Shown piece by piece: positions 27,478 to 36,004 of a stretch of DNA of 64,000 bases. A model generated the notes under the pieces. It was not told the DNA's origin. It saw only the letters and a list, made by a program, of their open reading frames with translations, and searched no databases. The stretch comes from Microbacterium wangchenii (GTDB taxonomy: Bacteria; Actinomycetota; Actinomycetes; Actinomycetales; Microbacteriaceae). The stretch's first letter is position 1. Each line of letters opens with the position of its first letter. Both the position numbers and the translations under genes were made by a program. The stretch spans positions 3,348,001 through 3,412,000 of the forward strand of contig NZ_CP038266.1 in the NCBI RefSeq assembly GCF_004564355.1. Reading direction: 5' to 3'.

Positions 27478-28523
27478 GGGACGCGCTGCAGCCACGCGTC
27501 GGTGGCGAACTTCGAGGTCACCAGAGCCTCGGCCTCGGCGTATTCCTCTTCCGTGATGTGACCCGGCACGGCGCCGTACAGCTTCGTGAAGGTCTCGATG
27601 AACCGCTCGATGATGGCCTCCCGCGGCAGGCCGGTCTGGCTGCGCAGCGGATCCACCCGCTTGGCCGCGGACTGCGTGCCCTTGTCGCTGAGCTTCTCGC
27701 GCCCGATGCGCAGCACGTCCGTGAGCATCTGGCCGTCCATGTCGTAGCTGAGCGTCGCGTGGTGCAGCACGCCGCCGTTGGCGAGGCGCTTCTGCGCCGC
27801 GCCGCCGATCTTGCCGTGCGGGGAGGCGATGTCGTTCAGCGGCTGGTAGGTCGCCTCGATCCCGAGGGAGCGCAGCGCCTGCAGCACCCAGTCGTCGAGG
27901 AAGGCGTACGAGTCGGCGAAGGTCATCCCCGCCACGAGGGATGCGGGGACGTACAGGGAGTACGTCACGATCGAGTTGGCCGCCATGAGCATCGCGCCGC
28001 CGCCGGAGATGCGGCGGACGACGTCGAATCCGTGACGTGCGGCCCCGGCGGGGTCGACCTCGTTGCGCACAGACTGGAACGACCCGATCACGACCGCGTT
28101 CTCGTTCCACTCCCACAGCCGCAGCGTCGGATTGCGCCGGCCGTCGCCCACGCGCGTGGTGAGCACTTCGTCCAGGGCCAGGTTCATGAGGGGCGACACC
28201 GGCTCGTCGTGCACGACCTCCCACGAGAAGTCGCTCCACCCGGGGGCGGTGATGAGCGCCCGGCGCACCGCGGTGCCGACCGCTTCCGGCGTGAACCCCA
28301 GCAGCTGAGCGCCCTCGGGCAGTGCCGCCCGGATGGCTGCCGCGATGGTGGCCACGTCGGATTCCACCGGCAGTCCGTTCACGGCCGCGTCGATGTCGTC
28401 GAGCGCCGAGTCCGGTTCGAGGAAGAAGTCGCCGGCGAGGTGGAACCCGCCGATGCGTCCGTCGTGGTCTTCGAGGTCGACCACGACCAGCTTGCCGCCG
28501 GGCACCTTGTATTCGCCGTGCAT
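27474..28523 (-). CDS. lplA: Lipoate-protein ligase family protein
   Basis: Attaches lipoate to E2 and H proteins via lipoyl-AMP. The 349-residue protein has its accessory domain at the N-terminus (residues ~1-90, beginning EYKVPGGKLVVVDLE) and the catalytic BPL/LPL domain after it, the reverse of E. coli LplA. Catalytic features are RRISGGGAM (residues 170-178) for nucleotide binding and HGKIGG with the essential Lys238. ATG at 28523 is near the ROK gene stop. The methyltransferase gene overlaps its end. An amidotransferase or octanoyltransferase role is possible, but the domain order is common in actinobacterial ligases. Confidence 0.88.
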   Translation of the reverse strand: MHGEYKVPGGKLVVVDLEDHDGRIGGFHLAGDFFLEPDSALDDIDAAVNGLPVESDVATIAAAIRAALPEGAQLLGFTPEAVGTAVRRALITAPGWSDFSWEVVHDEPVSPLMNLALDEVLTTRVGDGRRNPTLRLWEWNENAVVIGSFQSVRNEVDPAGAARHGFDVVRRISGGGAMLMAANSIVTYSLYVPASLVAGMTFADSYAFLDDWVLQALRSLGIEATYQPLNDIASPHGKIGGAAQKRLANGGVLHHATLSYDMDGQMLTDVLRIGREKLSDKGTQSAAKRVDPLRSQTGLPREAIIERFIETFTKLYGAVPGHITEEEYAEAEALVTSKFATDAWLQRVP

Positions 28524-28551
28524 GGCCCTCAGCCTACGTCCGGCTGCCGCC

Positions 28552-29730
28552 TCACGCGGTGACGATGCGGTGCAGCGACTCGGGTGCGAGGGCGTGCTGG
28601 AGGGCGAGGATCCCCGCCCCGATGACCGCGGCGTCCTCCGCGGCCGCGGAATGCACGATCGCGAGGCGCTCTGTGGCCAGCGGCATCGACCGCGTGTAGA
28701 CCACCTCGCGCACGCCGGCGATGAGGTGCTCGCCCACCCGCGCCATCGAGCCGCCGATCGCGATCACCGACGGGTTGAGCAGGCTCACGCTCGTCGTCAG
28801 CACCTCGCCGATGTCGCGGCCGGCCTGGCGCACGGCCTGGATCGCCTCGAGGTTGTTGTGCTTGACCAGGTCGATCACGTCGTCGCCGGAATCGGCGGGG
28901 ATGCCCTGCGCGCGCAGCACGCGGGCGATCGCCGGTCCGGACGCGAGCGCCTCCAGGCATCCCCGGCTGCCGCAGTGGCACGGCACGTCCGCTCCGCGCG
29001 CCACGCGCACGTGCCCGAGGTCGCCGGCCACTCCCTGCGCGCCGCGCAGGAGCTGCCCGCCGGAGATCACGCCCGCCCCGACCCCGGTGGCGACCTTGAC
29101 GAACATGAGGTGCTCGGCGCCGTTCCACGCGACGGCGCGCTCCCCGAGGGCCATGAGGTTGACGTCGTTGTCGACCAGAGTCGGCGCCGACAGGTGCTGC
29201 CGCATCCACCCCGGCACGTCGAAGCGGTCCCACCCCGGCATGATCGGGGGGTTCACCGGCTGCCCGGTGGAGTGCCGCACGGGGCCGGGCACCCCCATCC
29301 CGATAGCGGCGAGGTCGCTCTCAGAGCGGCCGGTGCGCTCCAGCAGCGACGTCAGGGCCGCCACCACGGTCGTCAGCACCGGCTCCGGCCCGGATGCGAC
29401 ATCCAACGGCTCGGTGCTCTTGACCAGCACGGCCCCGGTGAGGTCGATGAGCGCCACGGTCGCGTGGGAGGCGCCGAGGTCGACGGCGCCCATGACGCGC
29501 CCACCCGGGTTCAGGGCGAACTGCGAGGAGGGGCGTCCGCCCGTGGACGCGGCATCCGCCACCGGGGAGACGAGGCCCAGCCGCATGAGCTCGTCCACCC
29601 GCGCCGCCACCGTGGAGCGGGCCAGCCCCGTCGCCTTGGCCAGCTGCGCGCGCGTGCGGGGGACGCCGTCGCGCAGCAGCTGGAACAGCTCGGGGACACC
29701 GCCTGAGCCCACCGATGATTGTTCGCTCAT
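28552..29730 (-). CDS. ROK-family transcriptional repressor (NagC/XylR-like)
   Basis: A 392-residue regulator. An N-terminal winged helix (residues ~15-65, RAQLAKATGLARSTVAARVD) is fused to a ROK sugar-kinase-like domain. The latter has the AVDLGASHATVALIDL phosphate loop, VDNDVNLMALGE, and the zinc motif CHCGSRGCLE near residue 245. ATG at 29730 is used; GTG three codons earlier is an alternative. It lies 62 bp after the ABC permease gene on the same strand, so it is probably the sugar-responsive regulator of that transporter. The gap 29740-29801 shows no clear operator. Confidence 0.9.
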   Translation of the reverse strand: MSEQSSVGSGGVPELFQLLRDGVPRTRAQLAKATGLARSTVAARVDELMRLGLVSPVADAASTGGRPSSQFALNPGGRVMGAVDLGASHATVALIDLTGAVLVKSTEPLDVASGPEPVLTTVVAALTSLLERTGRSESDLAAIGMGVPGPVRHSTGQPVNPPIMPGWDRFDVPGWMRQHLSAPTLVDNDVNLMALGERAVAWNGAEHLMFVKVATGVGAGVISGGQLLRGAQGVAGDLGHVRVARGADVPCHCGSRGCLEALASGPAIARVLRAQGIPADSGDDVIDLVKHNNLEAIQAVRQAGRDIGEVLTTSVSLLNPSVIAIGGSMARVGEHLIAGVREVVYTRSMPLATERLAIVHSAAAEDAAVIGAGILALQHALAPESLHRIVTA

Positions 29731-29801
29731 GAGTGCCACGAAGTCAGTGAATCACAGCGGCCGCAGCAGTCTGCGCGCGCGTGCGGCACCACGGCCGGCG
29801 G

Positions 29802-30848
29802 TCACGTCCCGCGGGTGTTCGTGCGGGCGAACCGCTGCTGCAGCAGCACGGCGACCACGATGATGAGCCCCTTCGCCACGTTCTGCACCGAGGAGGAGAG
29901 GTTGTTCTGCACGAACACGTTCTGCAGCGTCGCAAAGATCAGGACGCCCAGCACGGTGCCCGTGATGGTCCCCCGGCCGCCGGCGAGGAGCGTGCCGCCG
30001 ACGACGACGGCGGCGATGGCGTCCAGTTCCAGCAGCGTGCCGTGCGTGGAGGTCCCCGAGGTGGTGCGTCCGAGGATCATGATCGCGCCGATGCCGGCGG
30101 TCAGCCCCGACAGGGCGTAGAGCCACGTGATGTGCCGCTTGACGTCGATGCCCGCGAGGCGCGCGGCCTCACGGTTACCGCCGATGGCGACCGTGCGACG
30201 ACCGAACGTCGTGCGGTTGAGCAGGATCCAGCCGCCGAGGGCGACGAGGACGAAGATCCAGATGAGCATGTCCACGCCGAGGAAGTCGGCGTTGAGGGCG
30301 GAGACGAACGCCCGGGAGTCGACGATGAGGGTGCGGCGCTCGGCGAGGATCTCCGCGAGACCGCGGGCGGCGACGAGCATCGCGAGGGTCGCCATGAACG
30401 CCACGACCTTCCCGTAGGCGATCACGACGCCGTTGATCAGTCCCGCGGCCACCCCGACGGCCAGTGCCACGAGCACCATGACGATCCAGTGCGTGCTGTC
30501 GACGAGACCCTGGACGGCACTGAGGGTTGCCACGATCGAGGCGAGCCCGAGGACCGACCCCACCGACAGGTCGATGCCGCCGGAGATGATGACGAACGTC
30601 ATGCCGATGCTCACGACCCCGATGATCGAGGCCTGCCGGAGGATGACGAGGACGTTGTTGATGCTCGTGAAGGTGTCGCCGGCGGTGATGGTCCCCACCA
30701 CGAAGAGCACGACGAGGGCCACGATGAGTCCGAGGTTGCGGCCCAGCGAGCCGCGCATGATGCGGCGCAGGAACGGCTCGCGGGAGGCGGGCGGGCCGGA
30801 GGGCGGCGGCGATGTCGCTGCCGGGCGGGATGCGGTCTGCTCGCTCAC
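29802..30848 (-). CDS. Sugar ABC transporter permease (RbsC-like), system 1
   Basis: A 348-residue inner-membrane permease of the ribose/xylose/AI-2 class with about ten hydrophobic helices. The family signature GMTFVIISGGIDLSVGSVLGL is near residues 90-110, and GNREAARLAGIDV and AVVVGGTLLAGGRGTITGTVL follow. The start is GTG at 30848, giving a GTGA overlap with the ATPase stop. It works with the ATPase upstream and, presumably, with the binding protein encoded divergently at 32635. Confidence 0.94.
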   Translation of the reverse strand: MSEQTASRPAATSPPPSGPPASREPFLRRIMRGSLGRNLGLIVALVVLFVVGTITAGDTFTSINNVLVILRQASIIGVVSIGMTFVIISGGIDLSVGSVLGLASIVATLSAVQGLVDSTHWIVMVLVALAVGVAAGLINGVVIAYGKVVAFMATLAMLVAARGLAEILAERRTLIVDSRAFVSALNADFLGVDMLIWIFVLVALGGWILLNRTTFGRRTVAIGGNREAARLAGIDVKRHITWLYALSGLTAGIGAIMILGRTTSGTSTHGTLLELDAIAAVVVGGTLLAGGRGTITGTVLGVLIFATLQNVFVQNNLSSSVQNVAKGLIIVVAVLLQQRFARTNTRGT

Positions 30849-32365
30849 GCGGCAGCTCCTTTCATGACGAGGTCGAGCACGCCGTGCTCGTCGATGCGGG
30901 ACGCCGGGACGGTCTGGAGCACGCGCCCCTCGGCGACGACGAGCACGGTGTCGGCGAGTCCGAGCACTTCTTCGATCTCACTGGAGACCACGACGATCGC
31001 GTTGCCGGCCGCGGCGAGCGCCCGGATGAGCGCGTAGATCTCGGCGCGCGCACCGACGTCGACGCCGCGCGTCGGCTCGTCCAGCAGCAGCACGCGTGTG
31101 CCGTGCACGAGCCAGCGGGCGAGGAGGATCTTCTGCTGGTTGCCGCCGGAGAGGGTGGCCGCCGGGCGGTCGGGGTCGGCGGGGCGCAGTTCGAGCGCCT
31201 CGATCTGCTCGCGCGCGACCCGGCGCTCGGCGCGCTCGTCCAGGAATCCGGCCCGTGCGTAGCGGCTGAGGGAGGAGAGGGTCACGTTGACGAAGAGCGG
31301 CTGGTCCAGGAGCAGCCCCTGGCTCTTGCGCTCTTCCGGCGCCAGCCCGACGCCCGCCTTCACGGCGGCGGTCACCGACCCCGGACGCAGCGTCCGGCCC
31401 GCGACCTGCACGCTGCCGGCGGTGGCCCGCCTCGCCCCGTAGACGGTCTCCAGGATCTCCGAGCGGCCGGAGCCGACGAGGCCCGCGAGCCCCACCACCT
31501 CCCCCGCGCGCACCGAGAACGACACGTCCTCGAAGACGCCCGCCAGGCCCAACTCGCTCACCTGCAGCACCGTGGGCGCATCCGGCGGTACCGGGACGTG
31601 CGGGGGGAAGACGTTCTCCACGGCGCGTCCGGTCATGAGGCGGATGAGTTCGCTCGTCGGCGTATCGGCCACGGGGAGTCCGGACGCGGTGGACCGGCCG
31701 TCCTTGAGCACTGTGATGCGGTCGCCGATCTGCCGGATCTCCTCCAGCCGGTGCGTGATGTAGATCACCGCGATGCCCGCGGAGGTCAGCTCCCGCACGA
31801 CGTGGAAGAGGTTCTTGACCTCTTCGGTGTCGAGCACCGCCGAGGGCTCGTCCATCACGATGAGCCGGATGTCGTGCGACAGCGCGCGCGCCATGCTGAC
31901 GATCTGCTTGCCGGCGGCGCTGAGCTCGCCGGCCTCGGTGTGCGGCGACATGTTCGCGTGACCGAGCCGGGCCAGCAGCTCCCGCGTGCGGGCGGCTGCG
32001 TCGGCACGGCGCGTGAACCCCGCGCGCCCGATCTCATGGCCGAGGAAGACGTTCTCGGCGACCGTCAGGCCGTCGACGATGTCGAGTTCCTGGTACATCG
32101 TCGCGATGCCCAGGCGCAGGGCGGCTTCGGGGTCGGGGATCTCGACGTCTTCGCCCTGCCACACGATCGTGCCGTCGTCGGGCCGGTAGACGCCGGCGAG
32201 CAGTTTGATGAGGGTGGATTTGCCGGCGCCGTTCTGGCCGAGGATGCAGTGCACCTCCCCGGCACGGACGTCCAGGTCGACCCCTTTCAGCGCGGCGACG
32301 CCGGCGAACGACTTCGTCGCCCCCCGGACCTCGAGTAATGCCGATGGGTGGTCATCTTTGATCAC
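30845..32365 (-). CDS. Sugar ABC transporter ATP-binding protein (RbsA-like), system 1
   Basis: A 506-residue protein with two ABC domains. The first has a full Walker A (GQNGAGKSTLIKLLAG), a divergent signature (LSAAGKQIVSMARAL) and Walker B IRLIVMDEPSAVLD. The second has a degenerate A loop (GLVGSGRSEIL) but a good LSGGNQQKILLARWL signature, as in RbsA, XylG and MglA. GTG at 32365 lies seven bases after a TATTGT element (32373-32378, leftward) with no ribosome site, so the operon is probably leaderless. It heads ATPase-permease-ROK. Confidence 0.94.
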   Translation of the reverse strand: MIKDDHPSALLEVRGATKSFAGVAALKGVDLDVRAGEVHCILGQNGAGKSTLIKLLAGVYRPDDGTIVWQGEDVEIPDPEAALRLGIATMYQELDIVDGLTVAENVFLGHEIGRAGFTRRADAAARTRELLARLGHANMSPHTEAGELSAAGKQIVSMARALSHDIRLIVMDEPSAVLDTEEVKNLFHVVRELTSAGIAVIYITHRLEEIRQIGDRITVLKDGRSTASGLPVADTPTSELIRLMTGRAVENVFPPHVPVPPDAPTVLQVSELGLAGVFEDVSFSVRAGEVVGLAGLVGSGRSEILETVYGARRATAGSVQVAGRTLRPGSVTAAVKAGVGLAPEERKSQGLLLDQPLFVNVTLSSLSRYARAGFLDERAERRVAREQIEALELRPADPDRPAATLSGGNQQKILLARWLVHGTRVLLLDEPTRGVDVGARAEIYALIRALAAAGNAIVVVSSEIEEVLGLADTVLVVAEGRVLQTVPASRIDEHGVLDLVMKGAAA

Positions 32366-32634
32366 GTCGCAGACAATACACGTGCACAGAGGAGAACACG
32401 ATGCCTCCGCATCCCGGGTCCAGGGCGTGGCCGATCCTCCCCACCCGCAGAGATCCCCGCCAGGTCGCGTTGCGGCACGGCCGACCTGCGACGGCTGACT
32501 TATGACGGGTTCCCGGCAAAAGCTGTTCGCCGTCGGGCGCCTCTGCTACCGTGACGCTGTCAGCGCGGCCTACCAGGGGAAGCACCACAGCATCGGCTCG
32601 CGGTCCTGACTGCATCGCATTCAAGGAGGAAGTC
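32366..32634. promoter_or_regulatory. Divergent control region between ABC ATPase and binding-protein genes
   Basis: This 269-bp gap should control both halves of ABC system 1. Rightward, TGTTCG (32524-32529), 17 bp and TACCGT (32547-32552) make a plausible promoter for the binding protein. Leftward, TATTGT (32373-32378) lies seven bases from the ATPase GTG. Near the middle an inverted repeat CAGGTCG-N14-CGACCTG (32461-32488) is a candidate operator for the ROK protein. All assignments are by eye. Confidence 0.45.
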
Positions 32635-33681
32635 ATGCATTCACTGCGCACTGCGCGCTCGCGCGCACTATTGTTCGGCGGCGCCGCCCTCGCGGCCGTC
32701 GCGCTCCTGGCCGGCTGCACCCAGGGTGCCGAGGAGGCCGATGTCGTCGACCAGGGCACCACGAGTGAGGAGAACGCCGAAGAGGGCGACACCGTCACGA
32801 TCGGTTTCTCCGGACCTGCCGCCGACCACGGATGGCTGGGCGCCATCAACTCCGGTGCGCTGGCGGCGGCGGAGAGTTTCCCCGACGTGGATCTTCAGGT
32901 GGCCGAGGGGACCAACGACGTCACGGCGCAGATCGCCGCGGTGGAGACGTTCATCAACGACGGCGTGGACGCGATCGTGCTCCTGCCCAGCGACGGAGCG
33001 GCGCTCACCGAAGTGGCCATCAAGGCCATGGAAGCGGGGATCCCGGTCGTCAACGTCGACCGGGAGTTCTCCAGCCCGTTCGCCGCGCGGACGACGGTGC
33101 TCGGGGACAACTACGGCATGGGGGTCAGCGCCGGCACCTACATCTGCGAACAGCTCGACGGGAACACCGACGCCGTCGTCGCCGAGATCGCCGGCATCGA
33201 CTCGCTGCCGTTGACGCAGGACCGCTCGCAGGGGTTCGCGGACGCGCTGGAGGACTGCGGCCTGGAGGTCGGCCCCCGCGTCGCCGCCGACTTCACGGTG
33301 CAGGGCGGCGAGAGCGCGGCATCCCAGCTGCTGTCGGCCAACCCGCAGATCGACGCCGTCTGGAACCACGACGACGACCAGGGGATCGGCGTGCTGGCGG
33401 CGATCGATTCGGCCGGCCGGGACGAGTTCTTCATGATCGGCGGCGCCGGGTCCCGCAACGCGATGGAAGCCATCGAGGCGGACGACACCGTGCTGAAGGC
33501 GACGGTCATCTACCCCTCGACGCAGGCGGCGGACGGCATCGCCCTCGCGCGGCTGATCGCGCAGGGCAAGACGGCGGGCGACCTCATCACCCCGAGCGTG
33601 CCGAACCGGGTCGTGCTGGATGCGCCGGTCGTGACGAAGGACAACGTGTCGGAGTTCATCGACCTGGCCTTCGAATCCTGA
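32635..33681 (+). CDS. Sugar ABC transporter substrate-binding lipoprotein, system 1
   Basis: A 348-residue periplasmic-binding-protein type 1 (ribose-type) receptor. A lipoprotein signal with AAVALLAGC lipobox (Cys near residue 28) anchors it outside the membrane. Family features are TIGFSGPAADHGWLGAINSG, VNVDREFSSPFA, and AVWNHDDDQGIGVL. AAGGAGG precedes the ATG at 32635. The sugar ligand cannot be read. It is transcribed away from its ATPase and permease and is followed by a perfect 12-bp hairpin and then the dehydrogenase and isomerase genes. Confidence 0.94.
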   Translation: MHSLRTARSRALLFGGAALAAVALLAGCTQGAEEADVVDQGTTSEENAEEGDTVTIGFSGPAADHGWLGAINSGALAAAESFPDVDLQVAEGTNDVTAQIAAVETFINDGVDAIVLLPSDGAALTEVAIKAMEAGIPVVNVDREFSSPFAARTTVLGDNYGMGVSAGTYICEQLDGNTDAVVAEIAGIDSLPLTQDRSQGFADALEDCGLEVGPRVAADFTVQGGESAASQLLSANPQIDAVWNHDDDQGIGVLAAIDSAGRDEFFMIGGAGSRNAMEAIEADDTVLKATVIYPSTQAADGIALARLIAQGKTAGDLITPSVPNRVVLDAPVVTKDNVSEFIDLAFES

Positions 33682-33685
33682 CCCC

Positions 33686-33716
33686 GTGGGGCGTCCGGTA
33701 ACCTCGGACGCCCCAC
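33686..33716 (+). terminator. Hairpin after the binding-protein gene
   Basis: GTGGGGCGTCCG (33686-33697) and CGGACGCCCCAC (33705-33716) form a perfect 12-bp stem with a 7-base loop four bases after the stop codon. No T-run follows, so it may act as a partial terminator or as a 3' stabiliser that keeps binding-protein mRNA above that of the downstream genes. Confidence 0.8.
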
Positions 33717-33754
33717 CTCAGTCAGTTCCGCTGCCACCCAGACAGGACACCTCT

Positions 33755-34921
33755 GTGAGCACACCTCTCCGCGTCGCGATGATCGGTCACGGCTTCATGG
33801 GAGCCGCCCATTCGCAGGGATGGCGCGTCGCGCCGCGCTTCTTCGATCTGCCGGCGACCGTCGAGATGGCGGTCGTGGTCGGACGCAGCGAGGAGAGCAC
33901 GCGTGCCGCGGCGCAGAAGTGGGGCTGGGCGGAGGCGGCCACCGACTGGCGCGAGGTGATCGCCCGCGACGACATCGACATCGTCGACATCGTCACCCCC
34001 GGCGACTCGCACGCCGAGATCGCCATCGCCGCCCTCGAGGCCGGCACGCACGTGATGTGCGAGAAGCCGCTCGCCAACACCGTCGCGGAGGCGGAGGCGA
34101 TGACCGCCGCCGCCGAACGCGCCGCCGCCCGGGGAGTCCGCTCCATGGTGGGCTTCACGTATCGCCGCGTGCCGGCGGCGACCTTCGCGCGCGACCTCGT
34201 CGCGGCCGGCCGCATCGGCGAGGTCCGTCAGGTGCGGGCGGAGTACCTGCAGGACTGGCTCTCCGACGCCGACGCCCCCCTCACGTGGCGCCTGCAGAAG
34301 GAGCGGGCAGGGTCCGGCGCCCTGGGCGACATCGGGGCGCACGCGATCGACCTCACCGAGTTCATCACGGGGGAGCACGTCACCCGCATCTCCGGCGTGC
34401 TCGAGACTCTCGTCGCCGAGCGCCCACTGTTGGGCGAGGGCATCGGGCTGTCGGGCACCGCCTCCGCCGAGCGCGGCGCCGTCACCGTCGACGATCTGGC
34501 GCTGTTCACCGGGCGACTGGAGAAGGGCGCGCTGGCGTCGTTCGAAGCATCCCGGTTCCGCACCGGACGCAAGAACGCACTCCGCATCGAGATCTCCGGA
34601 TCCGCCGGTGCCCTCGCCTTCGATCTCGAGCGCATGAACGAGCTGGAGTTCTACGACGCCACAGCGCCGGAGACCGAGCTCGGGTTCCGCCGCATCCTCG
34701 TCACCGAGCACGACCACCCCTATCTGTCGGCGTGGTGGCCCACCGGGCACATGCTCGGCTACGAGCACGGGTTCAGCCACCAGGTCGTCGACTTCGTCAC
34801 CGCGATCGCCGACGGCTCGCAGCCGCACCCCTCGTTCGCCGAAGGCCTGCACGTGCAGCGCGTGCTCGACGCGGTCGAGCAGAGCGCCGCGCAGGGCAGC
34901 GCGTGGCTCGACGTCGGCTGA
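33755..34921 (+). CDS. Gfo/Idh/MocA-family oxidoreductase
   Basis: A 388-residue NAD(P)-dependent sugar or inositol dehydrogenase. The Rossmann segment is [18 protein letters not shown], and the conserved catalytic EKP lies in [15 protein letters not shown] near residue 107. The C-terminal sheet domain includes [16 protein letters not shown] with the catalytic Asp/His pair near 195-200. GTG at 33755 has GACAGGAC upstream. It follows the binding protein and precedes a sugar isomerase by 35 bp, so the imported sugar or its lactone is probably oxidised at a ring hydroxyl and then isomerised. Confidence 0.92.
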   Translation: MSTPLRVAMIGHGFMGAAHSQGWRVAPRFFDLPATVEMAVVVGRSEESTRAAAQKWGWAEAATDWREVIARDDIDIVDIVTPGDSHAEIAIAALEAGTHVMCEKPLANTVAEAEAMTAAAERAAARGVRSMVGFTYRRVPAATFARDLVAAGRIGEVRQVRAEYLQDWLSDADAPLTWRLQKERAGSGALGDIGAHAIDLTEFITGEHVTRISGVLETLVAERPLLGEGIGLSGTASAERGAVTVDDLALFTGRLEKGALASFEASRFRTGRKNALRIEISGSAGALAFDLERMNELEFYDATAPETELGFRRILVTEHDHPYLSAWWPTGHMLGYEHGFSHQVVDFVTAIADGSQPHPSFAEGLHVQRVLDAVEQSAAQGSAWLDVG

Positions 34922-34956
34922 TCCACTCCCGTTCCCGCAGCGAAAGGACACCCGCA

Positions 34957-35961
34957 ATGGCGCGACCGATCACCCTTTTCACCGGCCAGTGGGCCGATCT
35001 GCCCTTCGAGGAGGTCGCCCGCCTCGCCGGGGAGTGGGGCTATGACGGATTGGAGATCGCCTGCTGGGGCGACCACCTCGACCCGTGGCGCTGGGACGAC
35101 GACGCCTACGTGCAGGGCAAGCTCGACGTGCTCGAGCGCAACGGCCTGAAGGTGTGGACGATCTCCAACCACCTGAAGGGCCAGGCCGTCTGCGACGATC
35201 CCATCGACCAGCGGCACCGCGACATCCTGCCCGACGTGGTGTGGGGCGACGGCGACCCCGAGGGCGTCCGCACGCGCGCGGCGGAGGAGCTCAAGAACAC
35301 CGCCCGCCTCGCGGCCAAGCTCGGCGTGAAGACCGTCACCGGCTTCACCGGCTCGTCGATCTGGAAGTACGTCGCGATGTTCCCGCCGGCCTCGGCCGAG
35401 CTGGTGGACGCCGGCTACCAGGACTTCGCCGACCGGTGGAACCCCATCCTCGACGTCTTCGACGAGGTGGGCGTGCGCTTCGCGCACGAGGTGCACCCCT
35501 CCGAGATCGCCTACGACTACTGGACGACGGTGCGGACGCTGGAGGCCATCGGCCACCGGGAGGCCTTCGGGCTGAACTGGGACCCGTCGCACATGGTGTG
35601 GCAGGACATCGACCCGGTCGCCTTCCTGTGGGACTTCCAGGACCGCATCTACCACGTGCACTGCAAGGACACGAAGAAGCGCCTGACCAACGGGCGCAAC
35701 GGGAGGCTGTCGTCGCACCTGGCGTGGGCCGACCCCCGCCGCGGGTGGGATTTCATCTCCACCGGTCACGGCGACGTGCCGTGGGAGGACGCCTTCCGCA
35801 TGCTGAACGCGATCGGCTACCAGGGGCCGCTGTCGGTCGAGTGGGAGGACGCCGGGATGGATCGGCTCGTCGGGGCCCCGGAGGCGCTCGGCTTCGTGCG
35901 GCGGATGTCGTCGTACGAGCCCTCCGGCGCGGCCTTCGACGCGGCGTTCAGCCGGAAATAG
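34957..35961 (+). CDS. Sugar phosphate isomerase/epimerase-like TIM-barrel protein
   Basis: A 334-residue xylose-isomerase-like TIM barrel (AP endonuclease 2 superfamily). Metal-ligand candidates are the Glu in [14 protein letters not shown], Asp/His in [11 protein letters not shown], His in [10 protein letters not shown] and Glu in LSVEWEDAG. Proteins of this subgroup act in inositol (IolE/IolI-like) and other sugar pathways after Gfo/Idh/MocA dehydrogenases, which fits its neighbour. GAAAGGA precedes the ATG. It ends at a bidirectional hairpin. Confidence 0.9.
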   Translation: MARPITLFTGQWADLPFEEVARLAGEWGYDGLEIACWGDHLDPWRWDDDAYVQGKLDVLERNGLKVWTISNHLKGQAVCDDPIDQRHRDILPDVVWGDGDPEGVRTRAAEELKNTARLAAKLGVKTVTGFTGSSIWKYVAMFPPASAELVDAGYQDFADRWNPILDVFDEVGVRFAHEVHPSEIAYDYWTTVRTLEAIGHREAFGLNWDPSHMVWQDIDPVAFLWDFQDRIYHVHCKDTKKRLTNGRNGRLSSHLAWADPRRGWDFISTGHGDVPWEDAFRMLNAIGYQGPLSVEWEDAGMDRLVGAPEALGFVRRMSSYEPSGAAFDAAFSRK

Positions 35962-35969
35962 ACCGGGGG

Positions 35970-36004
35970 CGCTTCCCCGCGCGTCAGTCGCGCGCGGGGA
36001 AGCG
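35970..36004. terminator. Bidirectional hairpin between convergent genes
   Basis: CGCTTCCCCGCGCG (35970-35983) and CGCGCGGGGAAGCG (35991-36004) form a perfect 14-bp stem with a 7-base loop. One arm lies inside the last codons of the convergent hydrolase gene, so the terminator is embedded in coding sequence. It would serve both directions. Confidence 0.8.

Noticed and set aside
27478..28239. Apparent N-terminal extension of the DNA methylase to 590 residues
   Set aside because: The extension is the out-of-frame shadow of the lipoate ligase gene. GTG at 27477, overlapping the ligase stop, gives a normal methylase N-terminus.
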